From Microbacterium sp. SS28 (lineage in GTDB: Bacteria > Actinomycetota > Actinomycetes > Actinomycetales > Microbacteriaceae): a stretch of 64,000 nucleotides of DNA. The notes under the pieces were generated by a model. It had not been told where the DNA came from. It saw only the letters and a program-made list of their open reading frames with translations, and ran no database searches. The first letter of the stretch is position 1; the number at the start of each line of letters is the position of its first letter. The translations under genes and the position numbers were made by a program. The stretch lies in the NCBI RefSeq assembly GCF_022761035.1, contig NZ_JAKWJP010000001.1, forward strand, positions 558,001-622,000, given 5' to 3'. Below are positions 35,573 to 44,383 of this stretch, in pieces.

Positions 35573-37816
35573 TCAGCTGAACCTCGTGGGCGGCTCGTAG
35601 GGCTCTTCGCGGACGAACGTCGCCCCGAGCACCTGGCGCACGACAGCCTCGCCGTAGCGCTGCGGCTGACCGGGACGGCTGCCCTGCTGCGCGCGCGGCG
35701 CGGTGCCCTGGACGGGGGCCGACAGCGGGGGCGCGATGACGGGTGGGACCGGGGCGTCGACGGATGCCGGCGGCTCGGGCTCGTCGTCGTCCTCGTCGAG
35801 CTCGATCGAAGGTGCGACATCCTCCGCCGGGAGCACGTCGCCCTCCCGGACGGGCGCGAGCGTCGCGGTGCGCAGGCGCGCGGCCTCGGTCGCGGCATCC
35901 TCGGGCTCGTCGTCGATGGCGAACTGCCCGACGGCTGGTGCGGGCACGGACGACTCGGGCGCGGTGCCGGCGGGGGGCGCGGCATCCGGAATCGGCGCCA
36001 CCGCCCACTCGGTCACAGGCGCGGCGGACGCGCGGGCAGGCGCCGGGCGATCCGCGCCGCTCTCGCCGCGACCGGCGCGCGGCGCGGGTGAGCCGCCGCC
36101 GGAGCCGGATCCTGGGCCGGACCCACCTGAGCGGTCGTCGCCGCCGGACCGGCCAGAACCTCGAGCGGGCTCGAAGCGGGCGATGTACTTCACCCGCAGG
36201 CCGAGCGCCGCGAGGATCGCGCCGCGGAGGTCTTCGCTGGGCCCCGCGCCGGCAGAGAGCTGCTTGAACTTCGCGACGTCCTTCTCGCTCGTGAACGACA
36301 GCGTCAGCACGTCGCCTTCCAGTGCGACGACCGAGGCGGTGACCGCGAGCATCCACGACGAGCGGCTGATCGTCTCGAGTCGGGACAGGATGCCGGGCCA
36401 CGCGTCGCGCAGGCGCTCGAGCGTGACGGGGCCGGACGGAACGGGAGGCTCGGGCGCCGGGGCCGCGGGAGCCGGTGCGACCGGGCGTGCGGGGGCCCAC
36501 CCCTCGGTAGGCTCGGGAACCGTCCGGGCAGGCTCGGGGACCGCCGCAGCGGGCGCGGCAGGCCCCGCAGCGGGCGCGGCAGGCCCCGCGCCGGCCGCGG
36601 CAGGCGGCACCGACGCGGGCGCGGCCGCCTGGCTCGCGACAGGGGGAGGAGCAGGCGCCGGAGCAGCACTCGAGGCCGCGGCAGGCACAGCAGCGGGCGC
36701 GGCCGGCGCCGAGGTCCCTGTCGCGGCGAGCACGCGCGCGACCATGAGCTCGAGCTGCAGGCGCGGCGAGGTGGCCCCCGTCATGTCGTCGAGCGTCGCG
36801 ATCACGAGGTCGGCGGTGTGCGAGAGGCGGCCGGCGCCGAACGCCGTCGCCTGACCCCCCATGCGCTCGAGCTCCTCGGCTGAGACGCCGCGCAGCACTG
36901 CCGCCGCCCCATCGCCGGTCGCGCTCACGATGATGAGGTCGCGCAGCCGCTCGAGAAGGTCGTCGACGAAGCGCCGCGGGTCCTGACCGGTCTGGACGAC
37001 GCGGTCGACGGCGGCGAACGCGGCCGACGCGTCGGTCGCGGCGAACGCGTCGACGACCTCGTCGAGCAGTTCGGCATGCGTGTAGCCGAGCAGCGCGACG
37101 GCGCGCTCGTACGTCACGGTCGGCCCCTCGGACCCCGCGATCAGCTGGTCGAGCAGCGACAGGGTGTCGCGCGGCGAGCCGCCGCCGGCGCGCACGACGA
37201 GCGGCAGGACGCCGGGCGCGACGGTCACCCCCTCGGTGTCGCACAGGGACTGTACGTATTCGAGCATCGCGCCCGGCGGCACGAGCCGGAACGGGTAGTG
37301 GTGCGTGCGCGAGCGGATCGTGCCGATGACCTTCTCGGGCTCGGTCGTCGCGAAGATGAACTTGACGTGATCGGGCGGCTCTTCGACGAGCTTGAGCAGC
37401 GCATTGAAGCCCTGCGGCGTCACCATGTGCGCCTCGTCGAGGATGAAGATCTTGAAGCGGTCGCGGGCGGGCGCGAAGATCGCACGCTCGCGCAGGTCTC
37501 GCGCGTCGTCGACGCCGTTGTGCGAGGCCGCGTCGATCTCGACGACGTCGAGCGATCCGCCCCCGCCGCGGCCCAGCTCGACGCAGCTGTCGCACGTGCC
37601 GCACGGCGTGTCGGTCGGGCCCTGGGCGCAGTTGAGGCAGCGTGCCAGGATGCGCGCCGACGTCGTCTTGCCGCAGCCGCGCGGACCCGAGAACAGGTAC
37701 GCATGGCCCACGCGGTCGCTGCGCAGTGCCGTCATGAGCGGATCGGTCACCTGCGACTGCCCGATCATCTCGCCGAACGCCTCAGGACGGTACCGGCGGT
37801 AGAGGGCTGTGGTCAC
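35573..37816 (-). CDS. dnaX: DNA polymerase III subunits gamma and tau
   Basis: Clamp-loader ATPase and organiser of the replisome, 747 residues. The AAA+ domain has Walker A SGPRGCGKTTSARILARC (from about 43), zinc-binding cysteines 63, 72, 75 and 78, Walker B FKIFILDEAHMV and the arginine-finger segment IRSRTHHYPFRLV. After the collar domain comes a long Ala/Pro linker (about 380-450) with repeats of the AAGPAAPAA and PEPARTVPEP kind, then a tau-like domain (VTLERLRDAWPGILSRLE) and a second low-complexity tail. No slippery heptamer for a gamma-producing frameshift is evident. Confidence 0.95.
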   Translation of the reverse strand: MTTALYRRYRPEAFGEMIGQSQVTDPLMTALRSDRVGHAYLFSGPRGCGKTTSARILARCLNCAQGPTDTPCGTCDSCVELGRGGGGSLDVVEIDAASHNGVDDARDLRERAIFAPARDRFKIFILDEAHMVTPQGFNALLKLVEEPPDHVKFIFATTEPEKVIGTIRSRTHHYPFRLVPPGAMLEYVQSLCDTEGVTVAPGVLPLVVRAGGGSPRDTLSLLDQLIAGSEGPTVTYERAVALLGYTHAELLDEVVDAFAATDASAAFAAVDRVVQTGQDPRRFVDDLLERLRDLIIVSATGDGAAAVLRGVSAEELERMGGQATAFGAGRLSHTADLVIATLDDMTGATSPRLQLELMVARVLAATGTSAPAAPAAVPAAASSAAPAPAPPPVASQAAAPASVPPAAAGAGPAAPAAGPAAPAAAVPEPARTVPEPTEGWAPARPVAPAPAAPAPEPPVPSGPVTLERLRDAWPGILSRLETISRSSWMLAVTASVVALEGDVLTLSFTSEKDVAKFKQLSAGAGPSEDLRGAILAALGLRVKYIARFEPARGSGRSGGDDRSGGSGPGSGSGGGSPAPRAGRGESGADRPAPARASAAPVTEWAVAPIPDAAPPAGTAPESSVPAPAVGQFAIDDEPEDAATEAARLRTATLAPVREGDVLPAEDVAPSIELDEDDDEPEPPASVDAPVPPVIAPPLSAPVQGTAPRAQQGSRPGQPQRYGEAVVRQVLGATFVREEPYEPPTRFS

Positions 37817-37937
37817 CGGTCCAGCCTACGGTGAGCGGCCGACACCGCGCCGGGTCGATCGGAGTCGATCCGGGCGCATCGCCCCGCCCAGCCGGTTTGA
37901 CACGCGCGACGGGCCTGCTGATACATTGCTCGGCAGT

Positions 37938-38013
37938 GACACGGGGTGCTCGCGACGCGAGCTGAGAACACACCCGTCGAACCTGATCTCGTTAGGACGA
38001 GCGAAGGGATGTC
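37938..38013 (+). promoter_or_regulatory. TPP riboswitch (THI element)
   Basis: Thiamine-pyrophosphate aptamer directly before thiM. The conserved blocks are present in order: GGGGTGC (37943-37949), GCTGAGA (37971-37977), ACACCC, and GAACCTGATCTCGTTAGGACGA with the 3' GCGAAGGGA. The closing stem P1 can form from GACA (37938-37941) and TGTC (38010-38013). The thiM ribosome site (gaaggga) lies inside the aptamer's 3' side, 8 bases before the ATG, so TPP binding would hide it: translational control. Confidence 0.93.
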
Positions 38014-38016
38014 CCG

Positions 38017-38841
38017 ATGACCGCGCGTATCTCCACGCATCTGCCCCCGGCGGAGGCGCTCGAAGCGCTCCGCGCCGCCGCACCGCTCACGCAGTGCATC
38101 ACGAACGCCGTCGTGACGAACTTCACGGCGAACGCGCTCCTCGCGCTGGGCGCGTCACCTGCCATGTGCGACCTGCCCGGCGAGGCGTGGATGTTCGCGG
38201 GGATCGCCGGCGGCGTCCTCGTCAACCTCGGCACCCCCACCGCCGAGCAGCGGGAGGCGGCCCGCGAAGCGGTGTGCGCGGGAACGCCGTGGGTGCTCGA
38301 CCCCGTCGCCGTCGGCGTGCTCCCCGTGCGGACGGCCCTCGCGGCGGAGCTCGTCGCGGCGGGCCCCGCGATCGTGCGCGCCAACGCGTCCGAGGTGCTC
38401 GCCGTCGCGGGGCGCGCGAACGGAGGGCGCGGCGTGGACGCGACCGACGACCCGGACTCGGCGGCGGACGCCGCCCTCGAGCTCGCGCGACGCACCGGCG
38501 GAGTCGTGGCGGTGTCGGGAGCCGTCGATCTCGTGACGGACGGCGTCGACGTCGTCCGCGTGCACGGCGGCAGCCCTCTGCTGACGCGGATCACGGGCGG
38601 CGGGTGCTCGCTCGGGGCCGTCATGGCGGCGTTCCTCGCCGTCACGAGCCCCCTGTCGGCGGCGGTCGCGGCATCCGTCGTCTTCGCCGTCGCCTCGGAG
38701 CGGGCCGCTGCGGTCGCGCAGGGTCCGGGGTCGTTCGGCGTCGCCTTCCTCGACGCTCTCGCGACGATCACCCCGGACGACCTGCGGTCGGACGAGCAGG
38801 CCGAACGGCTCGTGTGGGCGGCAGTCGAGCTCGCGGGATGA
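38017..38841 (+). CDS. thiM: Hydroxyethylthiazole kinase
   Basis: Salvages the thiazole part of thiamine by phosphorylating 4-methyl-5-(2-hydroxyethyl)thiazole. The 274-residue protein has the family segments [31 protein letters not shown] [33 protein letters not shown] and the phosphate-binding [19 protein letters not shown] with the catalytic cysteine. It is the first gene under the TPP riboswitch and overlaps thiE by 4 bases. Confidence 0.95.
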   Translation: MTARISTHLPPAEALEALRAAAPLTQCITNAVVTNFTANALLALGASPAMCDLPGEAWMFAGIAGGVLVNLGTPTAEQREAAREAVCAGTPWVLDPVAVGVLPVRTALAAELVAAGPAIVRANASEVLAVAGRANGGRGVDATDDPDSAADAALELARRTGGVVAVSGAVDLVTDGVDVVRVHGGSPLLTRITGGGCSLGAVMAAFLAVTSPLSAAVAASVVFAVASERAAAVAQGPGSFGVAFLDALATITPDDLRSDEQAERLVWAAVELAG

Positions 38842-39497
38842 CCGCGCACGATCTCTCACTGCATCTCGTCACCGACGAGCGCCTCGCCTTCCCGCGTCTC
38901 ACGTCGGTCGTCGACGCCGCGGTCGACGCGGGGGTGTCGGTCGTCCAGCTCCGTTCGAAGGCCGCGGCCACCGGCGAGCTGCTCGTCCAAGCGATCGTGC
39001 TCTCGCGCGTCATCGCGGGACGCGCCGCGTTCGTCGTCGACGACCGCCTCGACATCGTCCTCGCGGCGCGCGACGCCGGCGCCCGCGTGGACGGCATCCA
39101 TCTCGGGCAGCGGGATCTGCCGCCCCGCGCCGCCCGGCGGCTCCTCGGCCCCGAGTCGCTCATCGGCTGGACCGCGAACACGCCGGAGCACCTCGCGGCC
39201 GCCGCCGGCATGCCGGACGGCACGATCGACTACCTCGGCGTCGGCGTCATCCGCCCCACGGCGACGAAGCCCGACCACCCTGCGCCGCTCGGGATCGACG
39301 GCTTCGCGGCGCTCGCGCAGCGCACGGCGTTCCCGTGCGTCGCGATCGGCGGTGTCACGGCGGACGACGTGCTCGCCCTGCGACGCGTCGGCGCCGCAGG
39401 TGTCGCGGTCGTCTCGGCGATCTGCGGAGCGGACGACCCGCGTGCGGCGACCCGCGAGTTCGCGAGATCGCTCGCGGCGAGCCAGGTCCCGGCATGA
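38838..39497 (+). CDS. thiE: Thiamine-phosphate synthase
   Basis: Joins HMP pyrophosphate to the thiazole phosphate to give thiamine phosphate. With the ATG at 38838 the product has 219 residues and shows the ThiE barrel motifs [80 protein letters not shown] and [16 protein letters not shown]. The start overlaps thiM (ATGA), and the stop overlaps thiD (ATGA). The long open frame upstream is the shadow of thiM. Confidence 0.95.
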   Translation: MTAHDLSLHLVTDERLAFPRLTSVVDAAVDAGVSVVQLRSKAAATGELLVQAIVLSRVIAGRAAFVVDDRLDIVLAARDAGARVDGIHLGQRDLPPRAARRLLGPESLIGWTANTPEHLAAAAGMPDGTIDYLGVGVIRPTATKPDHPAPLGIDGFAALAQRTAFPCVAIGGVTADDVLALRRVGAAGVAVVSAICGADDPRAATREFARSLAASQVPA

Positions 39498-40909
39498 GCG
39501 TGCCGAGAGTCCTCAGCATCGCCGGCACCGATCCGACGGGAGGCGCAGGCGTGCAGGCAGACCTCAAGTCGATCGGCGCGCTCGGCGGCTACGGGATGGC
39601 CGTCGTGACGGCGCTCGTCGCACAGAACACGCGCGGCGTGCGGTCGATCCACGTGCCGCCCGCGGCCTTCCTCAGTGAGCAGTTGCGCGCCGTGAGCGAC
39701 GACGTCGCGCTTGACGCCGTCAAGATCGGGATGCTGCACTCCCGCGCGCTCGTCGAGACGGTCGACGACTGGCTGCACGACGTCGCGCCGCCGATCGTCG
39801 TGCTCGATCCCGTCATGGTCGCGACGAGCGGCGACCGGCTGCTCGACCGCGCGGCCGAGGAGGCCGTGCGGGCGCTGTGCTCGCGCGCCGACCTCGTGAC
39901 CCCGAATCTCGCCGAGCTCGCCGTCCTCACAGGGCGCGCGCCCGCCGAGGACTGGCGGACGGCGCTCGACCAGGCGCATGCCCTGCACGAGTCGAGCGGA
40001 GCCGCGGTGCTCGTCAAGGGCGGTCATCTCGCCGGCGGGTCGTCCCCCGATGCGATCGTCGCGGACGGGGCCGTGCACGAGGTGACCGGGCCGAGGATCG
40101 CGACCCGCAGCACCCACGGCACGGGGTGCTCGCTCTCGTCGGCGATGGCGACGCTGCGCGCGTCGGGGCTCTCGTGGCCGGACGCGCTGACGAGGGCGAA
40201 GGCGTGGCTCACGGGCGCTCTCGCCGCCGCCGACGCGCTGCAGGTGGGACGCGGCAACGGGCCAGTGGACCACTTCCACGAGCTGCGTCGGGCCGCGTCG
40301 TGGACGGATGCCGCATGGCAGGTCACCGCCCGGGTGCGCGCCGACGTCGACCGCTGCGGATTCGTGCAGGCACTCGGCGACGGGACCCTCGCCGAGGCCC
40401 GCTTCCACCGTTATCTCGCGCAGGATGCCCTCTACCTGCACGGCTACTCCCGCGTGCTCGCGGTCGCCGCCGATCTCGCGCCGACCGACGCCGATCGCGC
40501 GTTCTGGGGCGCTTGCGCCGAGTCCGCGCTCGAAGAGGAGTCACGGCTGCATCGTGAGCGCATCGGCGTCGCGACGCAGGATGCGGCATCCGCGACCCTC
40601 GCGTATCTCGGCCATCTCGACTCCGTCGCCGCACGCGGACAGTACGCCGAGATCGTGGCGGCGGTGCTCCCCTGCTTCTGGCTGTACAGCGATGTGGGGC
40701 GTCGGCTGCGCGCGCTCAGCGCACCGGCTCACCCCTACCGCGACTGGCTCGAGACCTACGACGACCCCGCGTTCGCAGACGCGACGAAGCGCGCGATCGC
40801 GGCCGCCGAGGCTGCCGCGGGTGCGGCATCCGTCGACGAACGTGACAGCATGACGCAGGTGTTCGTCGCGTCGATGCGGCTCGAGCTCGCGTTCTTCGAG
40901 GCCTTCTGA
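39494..40909 (+). CDS. thiD: ThiD-TenA fusion: HMP(-P) kinase with C-terminal thiaminase-II domain
   Basis: A 471-residue two-domain enzyme. Residues 1-255 are ThiD, which phosphorylates HMP and HMP-P (SIAGTDPTGGAGVQADLKSI, VKIGMLHSRAL, VLDPVMVATSGDRLL, ATRSTHGTGCSLSSAMAT). Residues about 268-471 are TenA, which salvages pyrimidine from degraded thiamine: FVQALGDGTLAEARFHRYLA, QDALYLHGYSRVLAV, AVLPCFWLYSDVGRRL with the likely nucleophilic cysteine, and SMRLELAFFEAF with the acidic residue at the C-terminus. Fusing the salvage hydrolase to the kinase would pass HMP directly on. It ends the riboswitch-controlled operon, 7 bases from the converging GH65 gene. Confidence 0.93.
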   Translation: MSVPRVLSIAGTDPTGGAGVQADLKSIGALGGYGMAVVTALVAQNTRGVRSIHVPPAAFLSEQLRAVSDDVALDAVKIGMLHSRALVETVDDWLHDVAPPIVVLDPVMVATSGDRLLDRAAEEAVRALCSRADLVTPNLAELAVLTGRAPAEDWRTALDQAHALHESSGAAVLVKGGHLAGGSSPDAIVADGAVHEVTGPRIATRSTHGTGCSLSSAMATLRASGLSWPDALTRAKAWLTGALAAADALQVGRGNGPVDHFHELRRAASWTDAAWQVTARVRADVDRCGFVQALGDGTLAEARFHRYLAQDALYLHGYSRVLAVAADLAPTDADRAFWGACAESALEEESRLHRERIGVATQDAASATLAYLGHLDSVAARGQYAEIVAAVLPCFWLYSDVGRRLRALSAPAHPYRDWLETYDDPAFADATKRAIAAAEAAAGAASVDERDSMTQVFVASMRLELAFFEAF

Positions 40910-40916
40910 GCGCCCC

Positions 40917-43433
40917 TCAGACGTCGAGGGGGCCGTCCGGGCCGTCCGCTCCGTCCCCGATGATCGGGATCGACATCGTGACGGTGGGGACGGATGCCGA
41001 CAGCAGCGTGCCGTCTTCGCGCCGGACGTCCTCGAACTGACGGATCGTCGGACGCCCCGGCAGCACGGGCCCCTGGTCGGCGAGCGGCACCACGATCTCC
41101 TCGCCGGGGGCGACGATGAACGACGCGCCCCTGACCTGGAAGTCGATGGGCCTCGTGCCCTGCGACGCGACACGGATCTCTCTGCGCCGGACCGCGACAT
41201 CCAGCTGCGCTCCGTGCCATTGCAGCGAGTACGCGAGCTCGTCCCATGACTCCGGGAGCCTCGGATCGAACGTCAGCGTGCCGAAGTGATCGCGCATTCC
41301 GCCGAAGCCCGCGATGAGCGCCGTCCACACACCGCCCGCCGACGCGACGTGCACGCCGTCGGACGCGTTGTGGTGCAGGTCGCCGAGATCGACGAACGCG
41401 GACTGCAGGAAGTACTCGAGTGCGAGGTCCTGGTAGCCGACCTCGGCGGCGAGGATCGACTGCACGACCGCCGACAGTGTCGAGTCGCCCGTCGTGAGCG
41501 GGTCGTAGTACTCGAAGTCGGCGAGCTTCTCGTCGGCGGTGAAGTGATTGCCTTGCAGGAACAGCGCGAGCACGACATCCGCCTGCTTGAGCACCTGGTA
41601 CCGGTAGATCACGAGCGGGTGGAAGTGCAGCAGGAGCGGCCTCTTGTCGGGCGGCGTGTGCTCGAGGTCCCAGATCTCGCGCTCGAGGAACACGGCGTCC
41701 TGCGGGTGGATGCCGAGCGCCGCACTGTACGGGATGTGCATCGCCTCGCCGGCACGCTCCCATGCCTCGGGCTCTTCCGGGTCGAGCGCGAGGCGGTCGA
41801 CCATCATGCGGTACGCCTCGGGGTCGTCGTCGGCCATGAGCCGCACGACGCGCGCCGCGAAGCGCAGGTTGAAGCGCGCCATGACGTTCGTGAAGAGATT
41901 GTCGTTGACGACCGTCGTGTACTCGTCGGGGCCCGTGACGCCATGGATGTGGAACGACTCGACGGAATCGTCGCTCGTACGCCAGAACCCGAGCGTCGTC
42001 CACAGGCGCGCTGTCTCCACCGCGATGTCGATGCCCTCGCGGTAGAGGAATTCGACGTCACCCGTGGCGCGCACGTACTTCGCGAGCGCGAAGCTGACGT
42101 CGGCATTGATGTGGTACTGCGCCGTGCCGGCGGCGTAGTAGGCCGAGGCCTCTTCGCCGTTGATCGTGCGCCACGGGAAGAGGGCGCCTGCCTCATTGAG
42201 CTGGAATGCCCGCTTGCGGCCGGCCGGGAGCATGAGGTAGCGCATGCGGAGTGCGTTGCGCGCCCACAGCGGCGTCGTGTACATGAGGAACGGGAGGACG
42301 TAGATCTCGGTGTCCCAGAAGTAGTGCCCGCTGTAACCCGACCCCGAGACGCCCTTCGCCGGGACGCCCTGGCCGTCCGCGCGCGCCGCCGCCTGAGCGA
42401 GCTGGAAGAGGCACCAGCGCGTCGCCTGCTGGAGGGCATCGTGTCCCGCGATGCGCACGTCGGAGCGCGCCCAGAACGCATCGAGCCATGCGCGCTGCTG
42501 CAGGAACACGGCGTCCGTGCCGACCGAGAGCGCGCGGTCGAGCGTGCGACGGCAGCGGTCGACGAGCTCGCGCGCCGGCACGCCGCGCGACGTGTGGTAG
42601 CTCACGAGCTTCGTCACGCGGATGGGCACACCGGCCTTCGCCTGCACCCGGAAGACGTTCTTCGCGATGTCCGCTTCGATGAGGCGGCGCGCCGAGAACT
42701 CGTTGTCGGTCTCGACGACGTGGTCGGCAACGACGGCGATCGTCATGCCCGACTCTGCGACGCGGTACGAGAGCGCGGAGCGCATGTCGTCCTGCCAGAA
42801 GTCCTGCGGCTGCAGCACCCGCTCGTGGAGCTTCTCGGTCTTGCGCGGGTCGAAGCCGCCCTTCTTGGTCCCCACGTTCGCACCGCCGTAGACGTCCTCG
42901 CCGTCCTGGCGGTTGATGAGCTGGCAGTTGACCGTGACGGGGGCGTCGGCGTCGAGCACCGTGACGTCGACCCGCATGACGGCGAGGTGCTTCTCTTCGA
43001 ACGACACGAGACGCTCGAAGTCGACGCGCACGTGCTTTCCCGAGGGCGTCACCCACGTGAGACCGCGGCGCAGCACGCCGTCGCGCATGTCGAGCGAGCG
43101 CTCGTAGTCGCGCACGTCCGTGACGTCGAACGACAGCGGCTCGTCGTCGACGTAGATGCGCATGACCTTCGCGTCGGGCGCGTTGACGATCGTCTGCCCG
43201 ACTTCGGCGAAGCCGTAGGCCTGCTCCGCGTGGCGGATCTGGAACGTCTCGTGGAAACCGTTGATGAACGTGCCGTGCTCGTGCGCGTGCCGGCCCTCGG
43301 GCATGTTGCCGCGCAGGCCGAGGTACCCGTTGCCGACGGCGAACAGCGTCTCGGTGACGCCGGCGTCCGCGAGGATGAAGTTCTTCTCGACGAGCCGCCA
43401 GGGGTCGACGGGGAAGCGGTCGCGGTCGATCAT
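40917..43433 (-). CDS. Glycoside hydrolase family 65 (alpha-glucoside phosphorylase)
   Basis: Probable inverting phosphorylase that splits an alpha-linked glucose disaccharide (maltose, trehalose, kojibiose or nigerose) with phosphate, giving beta-glucose 1-phosphate. The 838-residue protein starts at ATG 43433 with the GH65 N-terminal beta-sandwich (ETLFAVGNGYLGLRGNMPEG), the catalytic (alpha/alpha)6 barrel (SGYSGHYFWDTEIYVLPFL; general acid Glu504 in HGVTGPDEYTTVVNDN) and a C-terminal beta-domain. The segment LEREIWDLEHTPPDKRPLLLHFHPLVIYR is typical, shown here in part as KRPLLLHFHPL. A beta-phosphoglucomutase gene is immediately upstream (1-base overlap), which favours a phosphorylase over a hydrolase. 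Linkage specificity cannot be read. Confidence 0.92.
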   Translation of the reverse strand: MIDRDRFPVDPWRLVEKNFILADAGVTETLFAVGNGYLGLRGNMPEGRHAHEHGTFINGFHETFQIRHAEQAYGFAEVGQTIVNAPDAKVMRIYVDDEPLSFDVTDVRDYERSLDMRDGVLRRGLTWVTPSGKHVRVDFERLVSFEEKHLAVMRVDVTVLDADAPVTVNCQLINRQDGEDVYGGANVGTKKGGFDPRKTEKLHERVLQPQDFWQDDMRSALSYRVAESGMTIAVVADHVVETDNEFSARRLIEADIAKNVFRVQAKAGVPIRVTKLVSYHTSRGVPARELVDRCRRTLDRALSVGTDAVFLQQRAWLDAFWARSDVRIAGHDALQQATRWCLFQLAQAAARADGQGVPAKGVSGSGYSGHYFWDTEIYVLPFLMYTTPLWARNALRMRYLMLPAGRKRAFQLNEAGALFPWRTINGEEASAYYAAGTAQYHINADVSFALAKYVRATGDVEFLYREGIDIAVETARLWTTLGFWRTSDDSVESFHIHGVTGPDEYTTVVNDNLFTNVMARFNLRFAARVVRLMADDDPEAYRMMVDRLALDPEEPEAWERAGEAMHIPYSAALGIHPQDAVFLEREIWDLEHTPPDKRPLLLHFHPLVIYRYQVLKQADVVLALFLQGNHFTADEKLADFEYYDPLTTGDSTLSAVVQSILAAEVGYQDLALEYFLQSAFVDLGDLHHNASDGVHVASAGGVWTALIAGFGGMRDHFGTLTFDPRLPESWDELAYSLQWHGAQLDVAVRRREIRVASQGTRPIDFQVRGASFIVAPGEEIVVPLADQGPVLPGRPTIRQFEDVRREDGTLLSASVPTVTMSIPIIGDGADGPDGPLDV

Positions 43434-44161
43434 CAGACGAGTTCCTCCAGGTCCTGGACGACGATGTGTGCACCCGCATCGCGCAGGACCTCGGCCCCGA
43501 CGCCGCGGTCGACGCCCACGACGAGGGCGAAGCCGCCCGCAACCGCGGACTTCACTCCGCTCAGCGCGTCCTCGACGGCTACGCTGCGGGCGGGCTCGAC
43601 GCCCATCATGCGCGCGGCCTCGAGGAAGACATCCGGTGCAGGCTTCGAAGCCAGGTGGTCGCGCTCGGCGATGACGCCGTCCATCACGACCGGGAACCGC
43701 TCGCGGATCCCCGCGACCTGCAGCACCTCTTCGGCGTTCTTCGAGCTCGACACGACGGCGACGGGGGTGCCTGCCACGGCGAGCGCGTCGAGCAGTGCGA
43801 TCGAGCCCGGGTAGGGCTCGATGCCGTCGGTGCGCAGGACGCGCGAGAAGACGGCGTTCTTGCGGTTGCCGATGCCGCACACGGTGTCGGCCTCGACGGC
43901 GTCGGACGGGTCGCCCCATGGCACCTCGACGTCGCGGCTGTGCAGAAGGCTCGCGACGCCGTCGTAGCGCTTCTTGCCGTCGAGGTACTCGAAGTAGTCG
44001 CGATCCGTGTACTCCGGATCGATGCCCCACGCCGCGAAGAGCTCCTCGAACATCGTCCGCCACGCGTGCATATGCACCTCCGCGGTCGGTGTCAGCACAC
44101 CGTCGAGGTCGAAGAGCACGGCGTCGTAGCCGGTCAGGTCGGGCAGGGCGTCAGCGGGCAC
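43433..44161 (-). CDS. Beta-phosphoglucomutase family HAD phosphatase/mutase
   Basis: Likely turns beta-glucose 1-phosphate made by the GH65 enzyme into glucose 6-phosphate. The 242-residue protein has HAD motif I AVLFDLDGVLTPTAEVHMHA (nucleophile Asp, acid/base Asp), the cap with YFEYLDGKKRYDGVASLL (the pattern of PGMB-type enzymes), motif II VAVVSSSKNAEEVLQVAG, motif III KPAPDVFLEAARMMG and motif IV AVEDALSGVKSAVAGGFAL. The GTG at 44161 is preferred because ctggagg lies 6 bases upstream; an in-frame open stretch to 44323 lacks family sequence. Confidence 0.92.
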   Translation of the reverse strand: MPADALPDLTGYDAVLFDLDGVLTPTAEVHMHAWRTMFEELFAAWGIDPEYTDRDYFEYLDGKKRYDGVASLLHSRDVEVPWGDPSDAVEADTVCGIGNRKNAVFSRVLRTDGIEPYPGSIALLDALAVAGTPVAVVSSSKNAEEVLQVAGIRERFPVVMDGVIAERDHLASKPAPDVFLEAARMMGVEPARSVAVEDALSGVKSAVAGGFALVVGVDRGVGAEVLRDAGAHIVVQDLEELV

Positions 44162-44383
44162 AGAACCTCCAGAAAGGAAGCGGGTGGTCGGACTGCCGGC
44201 TCTTCGTCGTGCCGTCATGCCAGCGTAGTCCGCCGCTCCCGACAGCAGGAGGATGCGCGCGTTACGGATGCGTGACGGATGCCGGGTCCGCCCTCGCACC
44301 GCACGTCCCTCGGAGCATTTCACCTCATTCGGACCGAATCGCAGGATTGGTCCGAATAAGCTGCAATCGTCCGACGAAGAGCG

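Noticed and set aside
36520..36700. Proline/alanine repeats in dnaX as a sign of frameshift or foreign DNA
   Set aside because: Ala/Pro linkers are normal in actinobacterial DnaX; the frame stays open, and the tau domain follows.
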